NCBI RefSeq assembly: GCF_018860825.1
Contig: NZ_JAHKPZ010000015.1
Span: forward strand, 186,001 to 250,000
Length of the DNA stretch: 64,000 bases
Direction of reading: 5' to 3'
Source of the DNA: Lacinutrix sp. C3R15
Lineage (GTDB): Bacteria > Bacteroidota > Bacteroidia > Flavobacteriales > Flavobacteriaceae
Every line of letters begins with the position of its first letter. Position 1 is the first letter of the stretch. This document shows, piece by piece, positions 44,290-54,127 of this stretch. The notes beneath the pieces are model-generated. The model was given only the letters and a program-made list of their open reading frames with translations. It was not told the origin of the DNA and did no database searches. Both the position numbers and the translations under genes were made by a program.

Positions 44290-46128
44290 ATGAAAAAAGG
44301 AATAGTATTTATTTTATCAGCTGCCTTATTGCTTTCAGGAAGCTTGTTGTCAGCGCAAACAGAAAAAACAACTTCAGATGAAGAATTAATGGGTTGGTTT
44401 CGTGATGCACGATTTGGCATGTTCATTCATTTTGGAGCATCTACATCAGAAGACTTTTTAGAAGAAGGACTCAATAAAACAGAACGCTATGAAAAGTCTG
44501 TAAAGAATTTTAATCCTGTTGATTTTGATGCCAAAGAGTGGGTGCGCATCGCTAAAAATGCTGGTATGAAATATATTGTGTTCACCACCAAGCACCATGA
44601 TGGTTTCTGTAAATGGGATTCAAAACTAACCGATTGGGATGTTATGGACGCAACGCCTTTCAAACGCGATATCGTAGGTGAATTAGCAGAGGCTTGTAAA
44701 GAAGAAAATATTGAATTAGGGTTTTATTATTCTATTGCCGATTGGCATCATCCAGAGTATGACGCTACGTATAGCAACCGACAAGGCTTTCATTTTAACC
44801 CAAATCCAGAGGCCGATATTACCAAGTACATGGATTATATGTACGGTCAAATAAAGGAATTGTGCGAAAATTATCAACCTAAATTATTTTGGTTTGATGG
44901 TTCGGCAGGATTCAGAAACCCAAATAAAAAGCGATTGTTAGGACAACAAGAAATGGTCGATTTACTTAATTCTTATGGAGCCATTTCTAATAGTCGCTTG
45001 GGTGATGATGATACTTTAGAGTATGTCAATTACCTTTCTATGGGCGATAATATGACGCCTTCAGGAAACATTGGTGCCGATTTTGAATCTGCGCAAACCA
45101 TGAACGATAATTGGCATTTTAAAAAAGGCGATGATAATTGGAAATCGGCTAAAACCATGCTAGGGAAATTGATTGATATTGCAGGTAATGGTGGAAATTA
45201 TTTGCTGAATGTTGGTCCAAATAGTAAAGGAATCATTCCAAAGGAATCACAATCACGACTTAAAATTATGGGAGAATGGCTTCAAAAAAATGGAGAAGCC
45301 ATCTACGGAACAACAGCAGGTCCTTATCCTTATGAGTTTACTTGGGGTTCCATCACACAGCGCATAGAAGAAAACCAAACAACATTATATTTAAATGTGA
45401 TTGACTGGCCAAAAGAAGGTGTTTTTAAAGTATACGGACTCAACAATAGTATCGAAAAAGCGTCACTTTTAGCAAGTGGAGATGAACTTTCTCATGAGTC
45501 TGAATTTAATCCCGATGCAGGAGCTAATGTCATTTCGATTAAAGTGCCAAAGTCAGCACCAGATCCTTATGTATCTGTAATTGCTTTAACAATTAAAGGA
45601 GAAGCAAAGATGGATCAAACATTTTTACAACAACAAGATGGTTCGGTCGTTTTAGATGCATTTCGCTCTACCATTCACGATGAAGAATTTGTTCCAAACA
45701 AACCACAACGCCCTTTAGATCAAAGAATATTCACCGTCATGAAAAAGGGAAAAGGCATTATGCCAACACGTGGTATGTCAGTTGGTTTAGATAAAGAAGG
45801 TCAAGCATTGCGTTGGGATTTTAGAATGCTAAAATCAGGAAAATATAAAGTTGCTGTTGTAAGTAGTGTAAAAGAGGAACATCCATGGAAAGCAGATGGC
45901 AAAATGCGTGTTACTGTCGCTGGAGAATCTATTGAAAACAAATTAATAGAACAGGAACGTTACAACAATGAAAGAATGGCAACAGAAATGAAGTGCTCCG
46001 TAGCTGTTTTAGGAACTATTGAAATTAATACCGTTGGTATGAATACGCTAACACTTGAAGTTACTTCCGGTTTTACAGATGCTACGCCTAATATTATAAG
46101 CGTACAACTTTTACCAATAGAAAAATAA
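44290..46128 (+). CDS. GH29 alpha-L-fucosidase
   Basis: 612 residues. Signal peptide to about residue 22 (SLLSAQ). The catalytic GH29 barrel begins FRDARFGMFIHFGAST, with KHHDGFCKWDSKLTDWDVMD (about 101-120), and the nucleophile candidate Asp203 in LFWFDGSAGF. About 350-440 is the family's C-terminal beta-sandwich. The last ~160 residues add a further beta domain (from about EAKMDQTFLQQQDGSVVLDA), which may bind carbohydrate. It releases alpha-linked L-fucose with retention. It follows the esterase by 10 bp. The second GH29 at 54422 differs enough to suggest a different linkage or sulfation tolerance. Confidence 0.92.
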   Translation: MKKGIVFILSAALLLSGSLLSAQTEKTTSDEELMGWFRDARFGMFIHFGASTSEDFLEEGLNKTERYEKSVKNFNPVDFDAKEWVRIAKNAGMKYIVFTTKHHDGFCKWDSKLTDWDVMDATPFKRDIVGELAEACKEENIELGFYYSIADWHHPEYDATYSNRQGFHFNPNPEADITKYMDYMYGQIKELCENYQPKLFWFDGSAGFRNPNKKRLLGQQEMVDLLNSYGAISNSRLGDDDTLEYVNYLSMGDNMTPSGNIGADFESAQTMNDNWHFKKGDDNWKSAKTMLGKLIDIAGNGGNYLLNVGPNSKGIIPKESQSRLKIMGEWLQKNGEAIYGTTAGPYPYEFTWGSITQRIEENQTTLYLNVIDWPKEGVFKVYGLNNSIEKASLLASGDELSHESEFNPDAGANVISIKVPKSAPDPYVSVIALTIKGEAKMDQTFLQQQDGSVVLDAFRSTIHDEEFVPNKPQRPLDQRIFTVMKKGKGIMPTRGMSVGLDKEGQALRWDFRMLKSGKYKVAVVSSVKEEHPWKADGKMRVTVAGESIENKLIEQERYNNERMATEMKCSVAVLGTIEINTVGMNTLTLEVTSGFTDATPNIISVQLLPIEK

Positions 46129-46149
46129 AACATATAAATAACAAAAAAA

Positions 46150-46227
46150 CACTCCTAAAGTCCACTTAAGGGGACAATTCACTCAGTTAAATAGGACGAT
46201 TGTCCCCTTGAGGGGACTTTAGGGGTG
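46150..46227. repeat. Imperfect inverted repeat, 29-bp arms (flavobacterial intergenic repeat)
   Basis: Arms at 46150-46178 and 46199-46227 match at 26 of 29 positions around a 20-bp spacer. The arm core (CCCCTTGAGGGGACTTTAGG) is itself partly palindromic. The sequence is G+C-rich compared with its surroundings and has no coding role. Elements with this CCCCTCAAGGGGAC theme are, to my memory, scattered between genes in many flavobacteria, perhaps as MITE or REP-like units. It may also work as a bidirectional terminator or mRNA stabiliser between the GH29 and beta-helix genes. Confidence 0.75.
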
Positions 46228-46369
46228 TAACTTTAATAATTATAACACTTTTAAACTCTTACGATAATTACTTTTTCTGGAAGCTGTAAAGTCTGCAGAT
46301 CTAAAAAACATCTGAGAAGATCATAATTGAAAATCAAGTTTTATCATTTAAAAAAAAGCATAATAATCT

Positions 46370-48739
46370 ATGAAACGGCCTCTTTTTATTTTAATTTATC
46401 TTTTATTAGGAAGTTTACTGTTTTCAGTAGAAGCCATGGAAATATATGTTAGTCCTGAGGGGTCAGATGCTAATAATGGAACTGTAAATAAACCATTAGC
46501 AACCTTTGCCGCTGCGCAACAAATGGCAAGAACCTATGTAGGGAAAGAGGCGGTTACTATCTTTTTTGCTGATGGTGTCTATTATTTAGATGAAACTATC
46601 ATTTTTAAACCAGAAGATTCAGGTACGGAAAAGCTTCCTATTGTTTATCGTGCGCAAAATGAAGGAGGTGCAGTACTAAGTGGTGGAATGAAACTCAATT
46701 TAGAATGGAAACCGTTTCGCGATGGTATATTTCAAGCAAAAACGCCAAAAGGCATCAAAATCGATCAGATTTTTGTAAACGGATTAAATCAACGTATGGC
46801 AAGATATCCTAATTATGATGCTAGTAAAAAAACGGATGCTTATCAGGGCTATGCAGCCGATGCGTTTTCTAAAGAACGCGCAGCTACATGGAGTAATCCC
46901 AAAGGTGGCTATATTCATGCTATGCATTCTAAGGAATGGGGCGGCTACCATTATATCATAACTGGTAAAAATAAAGATGGAGACGTAACCTATGAAGGCG
47001 GTTGGCAAAACAACAGGCAAATGGGAATGCACCCAGAATACCGTATGGTTGAAAATATATTTGAAGAATTGGATGCTGTTGGAGAATGGTTTTATGATGA
47101 AAACACACAAACATTATACTACAAGCCTGAAGAAGCTACAAATTTAAATAAAGCAACCATTGAAGTCGTTCAATTACAGCAATTAATAGATTTTCAAGGG
47201 TCTTTAGAGAAACCAATAAAACATATCACTTTACAGGGTTTTGTAGTAAAACACGCAGCCAGAACATTTATGGAAACCAAAGAACCTATGGTGCGTTCAG
47301 ATTGGACTATTTTTAGAGGAGGTGCGTTTATGTTAACAGGGACAGAAGACATTCAAATATTAGATTGTGAATTCGATCAAGTAGGTGGAAATGCCATTTT
47401 TGTAAACACTTACAATAGAAATACCTTAGTCAAAGGCTGCTACATTCATCATACAGGAGCTAGTGGTGTTTGTTTTGTAGGAGATCCAAATGCCTTGCGC
47501 GATCCGTTGTTTGAATATGGCGAGAAAAATGATATGCTAACTGTAGATAAAACACCTGGACCTAAAACCGAAAATTATCCGGCTTTAGGAATAGTTGAAG
47601 ATTGTTTAATTCACAATATTGGAACCGTAGAACGTCAGCCTGCAGGAGTACAAATTACTATGGCTATGGACATAACGGTTAGAGATTGTTCTATTTATGA
47701 TTGTGCGCGTTCAGGAATTAATGTTGGTGATGGTGCTTTCGGTGGCCATCTCATTGAACGTTGTGATGTATTTAATACCGTGTTAGAAACGCACGATCAT
47801 GGGTCGTTTAATTCTTGGGGACGAGATCGCTTCTGGCGACTTAAAAATTCAGATTTAAGCAAATACCCAGAATTACCATTTGCTGATGCTATAAAAACAA
47901 CAGTAATTAGAAACAGTCGTTGGCGTTGCGATCATGGTTGGGATATCGATTTAGATGATGGTTCTACCAACTACGATATTTATAATAACCTAATGCTTTC
48001 AGGTGGTTTAAAACTTCGTGAAGGGTATAGAAGACGTGCTTGGAATAATATTACAGTAAATAATACTTTTCATCCACATGTGTGGTATGAAAATAGTGGA
48101 GATGAAGTGTTTTCAAATATTTTTATGTTTGTGTATCAAGGTGTAAAAGTACCAACGGCAAAAAATCCAGGAAAGTTAGTCGATAGAAATCTTATTTATA
48201 ATTCAGAATTAACACAAGAGTTTGGATGGGATAAAAACTCTATTGTAGCCGATCCACAATTTATAGATCCTGCCAATGGCGATTTTAGAGTAAAAGAAGG
48301 ATCTCCAGCTTTTGATATTGGTTTTAAAAACTTTCCTATGGATCAGTTTGGTGTAAAAAAACCTGCTTTAAAAGCCATTACAAGAACACCAATAATACCG
48401 GTCTTAGGCGTTTCAGAAGATCTTAAGAATAAACGGGCAGCAAAAAAAGGGGCAAAACAGACATGGTTAGGAGCCACTGTTAGTGGTTTATCAGGGATGG
48501 AGTTTTCGGCTTACGGCGTTTCTAAAGAAGATGGAGGTATTGCCTTAACAAAAGTGCCTAAAAATTCTAAAGCAGCTAAAACCGGACTGTTAGAAGGCGA
48601 TTTAATTTTAGCTGTAAATAACCAAAAAACAGTTACTCTGAAACAGTTTTTCCGATGTATTAAAAAAAATAGAGCTTCAGAAGTTACTTTAAAAGTGGTA
48701 AGAGAACAGAAAGAAATGGAATTAAAAATAACACTATGA
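46370..48739 (+). CDS. GH141-like parallel beta-helix protein with C-terminal PDZ domain
   Basis: 789 residues with signal peptide. It opens with IYVSPEGSDANNGTVNKPLATFAAAQQMAR, here split as IYVSPEGSDANNG and PLATFAAAQQMAR. A right-handed beta-helix follows (about 60-650), with repeats such as GNAIFVNTYNRNTLVKGCYI and NIGTVERQPAGVQITMAMDI. The layout resembles GH141, a family with alpha-L-fucosidase members, but I cannot confirm the assignment or its catalytic residues. Residues about 697-789 look like a PDZ domain (GGIALTKVPKNSKAAKTGL, then EGDLILAVNNQ), which is unusual on a glycan enzyme. The stop overlaps the GH43 start by 4 bp (ATGA). Confidence 0.75.
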   Translation: MKRPLFILIYLLLGSLLFSVEAMEIYVSPEGSDANNGTVNKPLATFAAAQQMARTYVGKEAVTIFFADGVYYLDETIIFKPEDSGTEKLPIVYRAQNEGGAVLSGGMKLNLEWKPFRDGIFQAKTPKGIKIDQIFVNGLNQRMARYPNYDASKKTDAYQGYAADAFSKERAATWSNPKGGYIHAMHSKEWGGYHYIITGKNKDGDVTYEGGWQNNRQMGMHPEYRMVENIFEELDAVGEWFYDENTQTLYYKPEEATNLNKATIEVVQLQQLIDFQGSLEKPIKHITLQGFVVKHAARTFMETKEPMVRSDWTIFRGGAFMLTGTEDIQILDCEFDQVGGNAIFVNTYNRNTLVKGCYIHHTGASGVCFVGDPNALRDPLFEYGEKNDMLTVDKTPGPKTENYPALGIVEDCLIHNIGTVERQPAGVQITMAMDITVRDCSIYDCARSGINVGDGAFGGHLIERCDVFNTVLETHDHGSFNSWGRDRFWRLKNSDLSKYPELPFADAIKTTVIRNSRWRCDHGWDIDLDDGSTNYDIYNNLMLSGGLKLREGYRRRAWNNITVNNTFHPHVWYENSGDEVFSNIFMFVYQGVKVPTAKNPGKLVDRNLIYNSELTQEFGWDKNSIVADPQFIDPANGDFRVKEGSPAFDIGFKNFPMDQFGVKKPALKAITRTPIIPVLGVSEDLKNKRAAKKGAKQTWLGATVSGLSGMEFSAYGVSKEDGGIALTKVPKNSKAAKTGLLEGDLILAVNNQKTVTLKQFFRCIKKNRASEVTLKVVREQKEMELKITL

Positions 48740-50385
48740 AGTTAAAAAATAGCATTGTATCTATAGTCTTTTTAGTTTTTGGAGTATTTCAAAGTAATGC
48801 TCAAGAGAGACGTTCTAATCCAATTGTAAGCCACATGTTTACCGCAGATCCATCAGCACATGTTTGGGAGGATGGTCGTTTATATGTGTATCCTTCCACA
48901 GACAATACGCCGCCTAGAGGTTATAAAACCATGGATGGTTATCATGTTTTTTCTACTGATGATATGATTACTTGGACAGATCATGGCGAAATTCTTCATT
49001 CAAGTCAAGTAGAATGGGGAAGAAAAGAAGGGGGTTTTATGTGGGCACCAGATTGCGTGTATAAAGATGGTACTTATTACTATTATTTTCCGCATCCAAC
49101 AGGAACCGATTTTAGAAAAACATGGAAGATTGGCGTAGCAACAAGCAGCAAACCAGCTTCAGATTTTAAAGAGCAAGGTTATATTAAAGGATTGGAAGCC
49201 TATATTGATCCTTGTGTATTTATTGATGATGATGGTGAGGCCTACCTTTACATAGCAGGACATAACCAATGTTATGGAGTTAAGCTCAAAGAAAACATGA
49301 TGGAAATCGATGGGGAATTAATGCAACAAACAGGGCTTGATGGTTTTCGTGAAGGCCCTTTTGTGTTCAAACGTAACGACATGTATTACATGATTTATCC
49401 AGATGATTTTCCAAAATTCAATAAAATGCGCTATGCCATGAGCAAAAGCCCTTTAGGACCTTGGGAAAACAACGAAGTCTTTTTAGGGAGTACCGATGTG
49501 ATTACAACGCATGGTTCTGTAGTGGAATACAATGGTCAGTGGTACTTGTTTTATCATAATGGAAACTTATCAGGTGGTATAGGGCCAAATCGTTCAATCT
49601 GCTTTGATCCTATATATTTTAATGAAGATGGCACCATTCAAATGGTAAAACAAACTTTAGGTGTTGCATTACCAACCTTTCATAAAGATATTAATTTTAA
49701 TAGGATGTTGGGGACATTGTCCGTTGGAAATTATAATCAAAGAGCTTTAGAAAAACTAGGCATTGAACCTAATACTATTTCTTCGATTGAAATCCCAAAA
49801 GGTTATAAAGTGGAAGGCTTCGAAAAAGATAATTTCACTGGAAAATCATGGGTTTTTCAAGAAAATAGAATTGACTTGAACGCCATTGGCTGTAATGATA
49901 TTATATCATCAATAAAAGTTTCAGAATATAAAGATGACAATCTTGTTAAAAACGCCTCTTTTGAATTGGCCACACAAGAGCAAATAAAACATTGGTTAAG
50001 TCGTCGTTCGTCACAACTATACAAAAGAGCTTTAGACCCTACAGGAAAAGGTTATTATGCCATGCAATATAAAGGAAATGGAGATGTGCAGCCAATGACA
50101 CAAAATGTAGAACTGACTCCAAATACCAATTACGAACTCAGCGTGAAACTCAAAGTTGAAGCTGGTACTAATGGTAAAGTGATTTTCGATACCAATGGTA
50201 GCTTTGATGATACCTGCAGATTTGAGTTAGATACGACTAAAAAGGCTGATGAATGGGTAGAATTTAAACATGAATTTAATAGTGGCAGTGTATCAAAAGT
50301 TACGTTACGTTGTTTGGTTTCTAAAGATTTTAAAGGAACAGCAAATTGGGATAACGTTGTGCTAAAAGTGACATCAAAAAAATAA
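48736..50385 (+). CDS. GH43-family glycosidase with C-terminal carbohydrate-binding module
   Basis: 549 residues, signal peptide to about 23 (QSNAQ). A five-bladed propeller of GH43 type: general base Asp38 in FTADPSAHVWEDG, pKa-modulating Asp158 in YIDPCVFIDDDGEAYLY, acid Glu206 in GFREGPFVF. Residues about 395-549 form a beta-sandwich like CBM4/CBM9 (NLVKNASFELATQ ... NWDNVVLKV). GH43 enzymes cleave xylosides, arabinosides or galactosides with inversion. Here it would remove a minor sugar branch, for instance xylose in fucoidan, but that is a guess. Translationally coupled to the upstream beta-helix gene; the next gene starts 4 bp later. Confidence 0.88.
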   Translation: MKLKNSIVSIVFLVFGVFQSNAQERRSNPIVSHMFTADPSAHVWEDGRLYVYPSTDNTPPRGYKTMDGYHVFSTDDMITWTDHGEILHSSQVEWGRKEGGFMWAPDCVYKDGTYYYYFPHPTGTDFRKTWKIGVATSSKPASDFKEQGYIKGLEAYIDPCVFIDDDGEAYLYIAGHNQCYGVKLKENMMEIDGELMQQTGLDGFREGPFVFKRNDMYYMIYPDDFPKFNKMRYAMSKSPLGPWENNEVFLGSTDVITTHGSVVEYNGQWYLFYHNGNLSGGIGPNRSICFDPIYFNEDGTIQMVKQTLGVALPTFHKDINFNRMLGTLSVGNYNQRALEKLGIEPNTISSIEIPKGYKVEGFEKDNFTGKSWVFQENRIDLNAIGCNDIISSIKVSEYKDDNLVKNASFELATQEQIKHWLSRRSSQLYKRALDPTGKGYYAMQYKGNGDVQPMTQNVELTPNTNYELSVKLKVEAGTNGKVIFDTNGSFDDTCRFELDTTKKADEWVEFKHEFNSGSVSKVTLRCLVSKDFKGTANWDNVVLKVTSKK

Positions 50386-50389
50386 AATT

Positions 50390-51565
50390 ATGAAAAAAAC
50401 ACTTCTATTTATATTAGTAATTACTGTAAGCGTATTGCACGCACAAGACAAAGCAGCTAAAGAGCAATCTTTAATGATAAGTGATGGTACCACCTTTACA
50501 CCAAAGGATTTCTTTCCAAAATTTAGTTGGGATACCACTCCTATGTATTATATGTTTCAGCACAAGAAACGCTTGTTAAAGCCAGAAGAAGTAGAATTTA
50601 TAGCAGAACGATCAGATTTTTTATGCATTGAAAAGTCACATGGAAAAGTAGAACTAGGTGCTGCAGAATTGGGTGCCAAGTATGAGTCCGCAGCATTTAA
50701 AGAAGTGAAGCCAGATGCCAAAGTCTTGTTTTATTTCAATTCCGCATATGCTTGGCCGTATACGTCTTACAGTAAGAACTTCACCAAAGAAAAAATTGAA
50801 GATCATCCTGAACTGAAAAAATTTCTATTAACCAATCCAGAAACGGGTAAGCTGTACGAGCATTATGGTGCGTTCTGTTTTAATCTCTTAAATCCTGATT
50901 TCCGTGAATGGTGGGTCAATACCGTTGTAAAAGGAGTAAAAGAGTCAGGATGCGATGGTGTGTTTATTGACCAAATGCACGGCAATAGTAGATTTCGTAG
51001 TGAGAAGAAAGAAGAGATTGCAATAGCCATGGGAGAGATGATGGCGGCACTCAAAAACAGAATGGGTGCAGACAAAATCTTGTTAGGTAATAATGCCAAT
51101 AACGAAGATGCAAAATATGTGTATCCTGTTTGTGATGCTGTGATGTTTGAGAATTATGCTACGGTTAGATCTAAAAAAGAGAATTTGTTAAGCGAATGGC
51201 AGGATATGCTAAAAAATGCCCAAAACGGAAAGATATCTGTATTTCGTTTGGGTGTTGAAGGAGCAGGTCGTGGCAATCTGAAACCAAGAGGTGAGATGCC
51301 AAAATTTTCTCAAAAGCAAGTAGAATTTTCGCTTGCTTGCTACTTAATTGGTGCGCAACCTTATTCGTATTTTATGTATAGTTGGGGATGGACCTTAGCT
51401 ACGGGATCTTTGGTAAACTATCCAGAATTACAAAAACCATTAGGAGCACCAAAAGGAGCTTATAAAAGAACAACACCCGAAGGCTGGGAGTTCACTCGCG
51501 AGTTTGAACATGCCAGCGTTTGGGTAGATACAGAAAACAGAAAGGCTAAGATTACGTGGCATTAA
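50390..51565 (+). CDS. Secreted TIM-barrel glycosidase candidate, family unassigned
   Basis: 391 residues, signal peptide to about 19 (SVLHAQ). The pattern of beta strands ending in acidic residues suggests a (beta/alpha)8 barrel: DFLCIEKSHG, AKVLFYFNSAYAWPY, GCDGVFIDQMHG (Asp194), ILLGNNAN, DAVMFENYA (Glu254), FRLGVEGAGRG. The Asp194/Glu254 pair at strand ends could be the catalytic couple. It resembles uncharacterised putative glycoside hydrolases (GHL-type), and an endo-fucanase family such as GH168 is conceivable. I cannot decide from sequence alone. It is the fifth consecutive enzyme gene behind susD and is separated by 4 bp from GH43, so it is surely part of the pathway. Confidence 0.7.
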   Translation: MKKTLLFILVITVSVLHAQDKAAKEQSLMISDGTTFTPKDFFPKFSWDTTPMYYMFQHKKRLLKPEEVEFIAERSDFLCIEKSHGKVELGAAELGAKYESAAFKEVKPDAKVLFYFNSAYAWPYTSYSKNFTKEKIEDHPELKKFLLTNPETGKLYEHYGAFCFNLLNPDFREWWVNTVVKGVKESGCDGVFIDQMHGNSRFRSEKKEEIAIAMGEMMAALKNRMGADKILLGNNANNEDAKYVYPVCDAVMFENYATVRSKKENLLSEWQDMLKNAQNGKISVFRLGVEGAGRGNLKPRGEMPKFSQKQVEFSLACYLIGAQPYSYFMYSWGWTLATGSLVNYPELQKPLGAPKGAYKRTTPEGWEFTREFEHASVWVDTENRKAKITWH

Positions 51566-51737
51566 TTTAATCTAAACAAGGTTATAAAAGACGAAAGAAT
51601 GCTGCGCTGTTAGAGTCAAGAAGCTAGACTAAATAGTAACTAACTGAGAAACTGTAATAAAATCCTTAAAACTATTAAAGTAAACTAATACTTAATTTTT
51701 TATTTGAACGTAACTAAAAACAACTAAAAGAAAAACT

Positions 51738-53897
51738 ATGAAACGACAATTTATTTTATTGCTAACGCTTATCATCAGCTTTGCATGCAATAGTTCAGAT
51801 ATTAGCGCACAAAACAATGCAGATTTTTATGTGTCGACTCAAGGATCAGACGATTGGTCTGGGACATTAGAAACTCCAAATTTAGAAGGAACAGATGGTC
51901 CTTTCGCCACTCTAGAACGTGCACGTGATGCCGTGCGAAAATTGAAAAAAAGCAAATCTGAAGATATCATCGTGCTTATAAGAGGTGGTATTTACCCACT
52001 TAGAGAGACTGTCGTATTTGATTTGAAAGATTCAGGAGAAGATAACCTCTCTATTACGTATGAAGCGTATCCAGGCGAAACACCCGTATTTAGCTCAGGC
52101 CAAGAGATTAATGGTTGGAAAAAAGTAACAGAAGATATTCCAGGATTGCCTAAAGCAGCTATTGGAAATATTATGGTGGCAGATGTGTCTCATAAATTTT
52201 TAACCTTATTTGATGACGAAGGTTTGTTGCCGCGTGCACAATCGGAACGTTTTATGCCTTTAAAAGGAAGCAAAAAGGATAAACTCTATTTTCCTGAAGG
52301 AACGTTAAAAAACTGGTCGAATATTGAAGATGTAGAAATATTAGTACGGCCTACAAGAGACTGGATTGTAAACATGTTACCACTAGCTTCGGTCGATGAA
52401 AAAAAAGGCATTGCCCATACGGCAGTTGATGCCACTTATGCCATGACGAAAAAAGGGTTTTGGGTAGAGAATGTAATAGAAGAGCTTGATGAGCAAGGTG
52501 AATGGGTACTTAATACTAAAGAAAGAAAAGTGTATCTCTGGCCTCGTAACGATTCTAAAGTCGTGGCACCAACATTGATTGAATTTATTAAAGTTGAAGG
52601 AAAAATAGATGTAAAAGGATCAACTGATATTCCTGTAAAAAACCTTCATTTTCGTGGACTCACCTTTAAACATGGCGAACGTTATACCTTAACCAAAGAC
52701 GATACTGGTTTACAACACGATTGGGACATGCTCGATAAGGATAATGCTTTGTTGCGTTTTAGAGGTGCGGAAAATTGTGTCATCGATAAGTGTCATTTTT
52801 TATATAGTGGAAGCGGAGCTATCCGAGTAGATTTACATGGCATTAACAATACTATTTCTAACAACCATATTGAATACATGGGAGGTGGAGGAATCCTACT
52901 GTGTGGTTATGGTCCTGGAACAAAAGATGTCAATAAAAAGAATACCGTTTATAATAATAATATTCATCATGTAGGTGAGATTTATTGGCAATCACCAGGC
53001 ATTTTTCTATGGAATAGTGGTGATAATCGCGTAGCGAACAATCTAATTCACGATACTAATTACTGTGGCTTAATTGTTTCAGGTTGTGTTATTCGTTTTT
53101 TTAAAAAATCAAACAGACGTGAACAAGGTAGAGCGATTCGTTGGCATGAAATAGGAAACCTGCCAAAAGTTTCTGAATTAACACCAGATGATGTGCGTCT
53201 CTATTGGCATAGTAAAAATAATATCATAGAAAACAATGAAATCCACCATGTCATGAAAAAATTGGGTGATGGCAACGGTATTTATATAAGAGCAGCTGGT
53301 GCAGGAAATATTATTCGTCGCAATTATATACATCATCTCGTAGCCGAAACCGGAAAACAAAGTGGTATTCGTACCGACGGTGGCCAAATGGATGTGTTAA
53401 TTTCCGAAAACATCATTTATAAATGTACCTCACAAGGCATGATTCTGAAATTGAACAACCGATTCGAAAATAATATCATTGCTGATATCTTTGAACCACG
53501 ACTTGTGTATATGAAAATCGTAGAAGGGCCTATGCAAGGGGCTACTAATAAACACAATATTTTCTACTCGATTTCAGATAAGAGCACATTTATTGCACAA
53601 CCGTCACCAGGAAAAGGCCTATTCGGTGAAGATAGCCGTGGGCGTGTACGTGCTACTATGAAAGATGTAGATTCAGATTTTAATATATATTTCTGTAAAT
53701 CGGACAACGCAATAGCAGAAAAAACATTAAAAGATCTTCAGGAAAAAGATAATTCAGATAAGAATAGCTTGGCTACAAATCCATTATTTGTAGATCTAGA
53801 AAATGGGGATTTTAGATTTAAACCAGATTCTCCTGCAATTCAAATGGGAATTTTACCAATAGATATATCTAAAATTGGTTTGCGTAATGTTGATTAA
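51738..53897 (+). CDS. GH141-like parallel beta-helix protein, second copy
   Basis: 719 residues. Signal peptide or lipoprotein signal (IISFAC at Cys17 is a possible lipobox). It opens ADFYVSTQGSDDWSG ... GPFATLERARDAVRKLK, the usual beginning of GH141/GH120-like beta-helix proteins. Beta-helix coils follow (NNTISNNHIEYMGGGGILL, NNNIHHVGEIYWQSPGIFL, NNIIENNEIHHVMKKLGDG) and the chain closes with LATNPLFVDLENGDFRFKPD. It shares overall plan with 46370-48739 but lacks the PDZ tail. Likely role: releasing fucose or a related sugar from side chains. The exact family and residues need alignment. A 172-bp gap precedes it; 524 non-coding bases follow, so it may end the susC transcription unit. Confidence 0.75.
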   Translation: MKRQFILLLTLIISFACNSSDISAQNNADFYVSTQGSDDWSGTLETPNLEGTDGPFATLERARDAVRKLKKSKSEDIIVLIRGGIYPLRETVVFDLKDSGEDNLSITYEAYPGETPVFSSGQEINGWKKVTEDIPGLPKAAIGNIMVADVSHKFLTLFDDEGLLPRAQSERFMPLKGSKKDKLYFPEGTLKNWSNIEDVEILVRPTRDWIVNMLPLASVDEKKGIAHTAVDATYAMTKKGFWVENVIEELDEQGEWVLNTKERKVYLWPRNDSKVVAPTLIEFIKVEGKIDVKGSTDIPVKNLHFRGLTFKHGERYTLTKDDTGLQHDWDMLDKDNALLRFRGAENCVIDKCHFLYSGSGAIRVDLHGINNTISNNHIEYMGGGGILLCGYGPGTKDVNKKNTVYNNNIHHVGEIYWQSPGIFLWNSGDNRVANNLIHDTNYCGLIVSGCVIRFFKKSNRREQGRAIRWHEIGNLPKVSELTPDDVRLYWHSKNNIIENNEIHHVMKKLGDGNGIYIRAAGAGNIIRRNYIHHLVAETGKQSGIRTDGGQMDVLISENIIYKCTSQGMILKLNNRFENNIIADIFEPRLVYMKIVEGPMQGATNKHNIFYSISDKSTFIAQPSPGKGLFGEDSRGRVRATMKDVDSDFNIYFCKSDNAIAEKTLKDLQEKDNSDKNSLATNPLFVDLENGDFRFKPDSPAIQMGILPIDISKIGLRNVD

Positions 53898-54127
53898 ATC
53901 TTAATGTAAAATACCTAATATTTAACAAATACTTCACTTAAAAGTAAAGTTTAATTAATAAATGAAATTCATAAAATCACTCCTTAATTTGTAAGAATTA
54001 ATAGATAGTTGTATTCTAATTTTCTTTTAGTCTCAAAAAAAAGGACTAAAAACTTAGAATTTATCATGAAATTATTGATTGATTTGAGTAACTAATGTTT
54101 TTGAAACCCTTTAAAAACAAGGATTGT

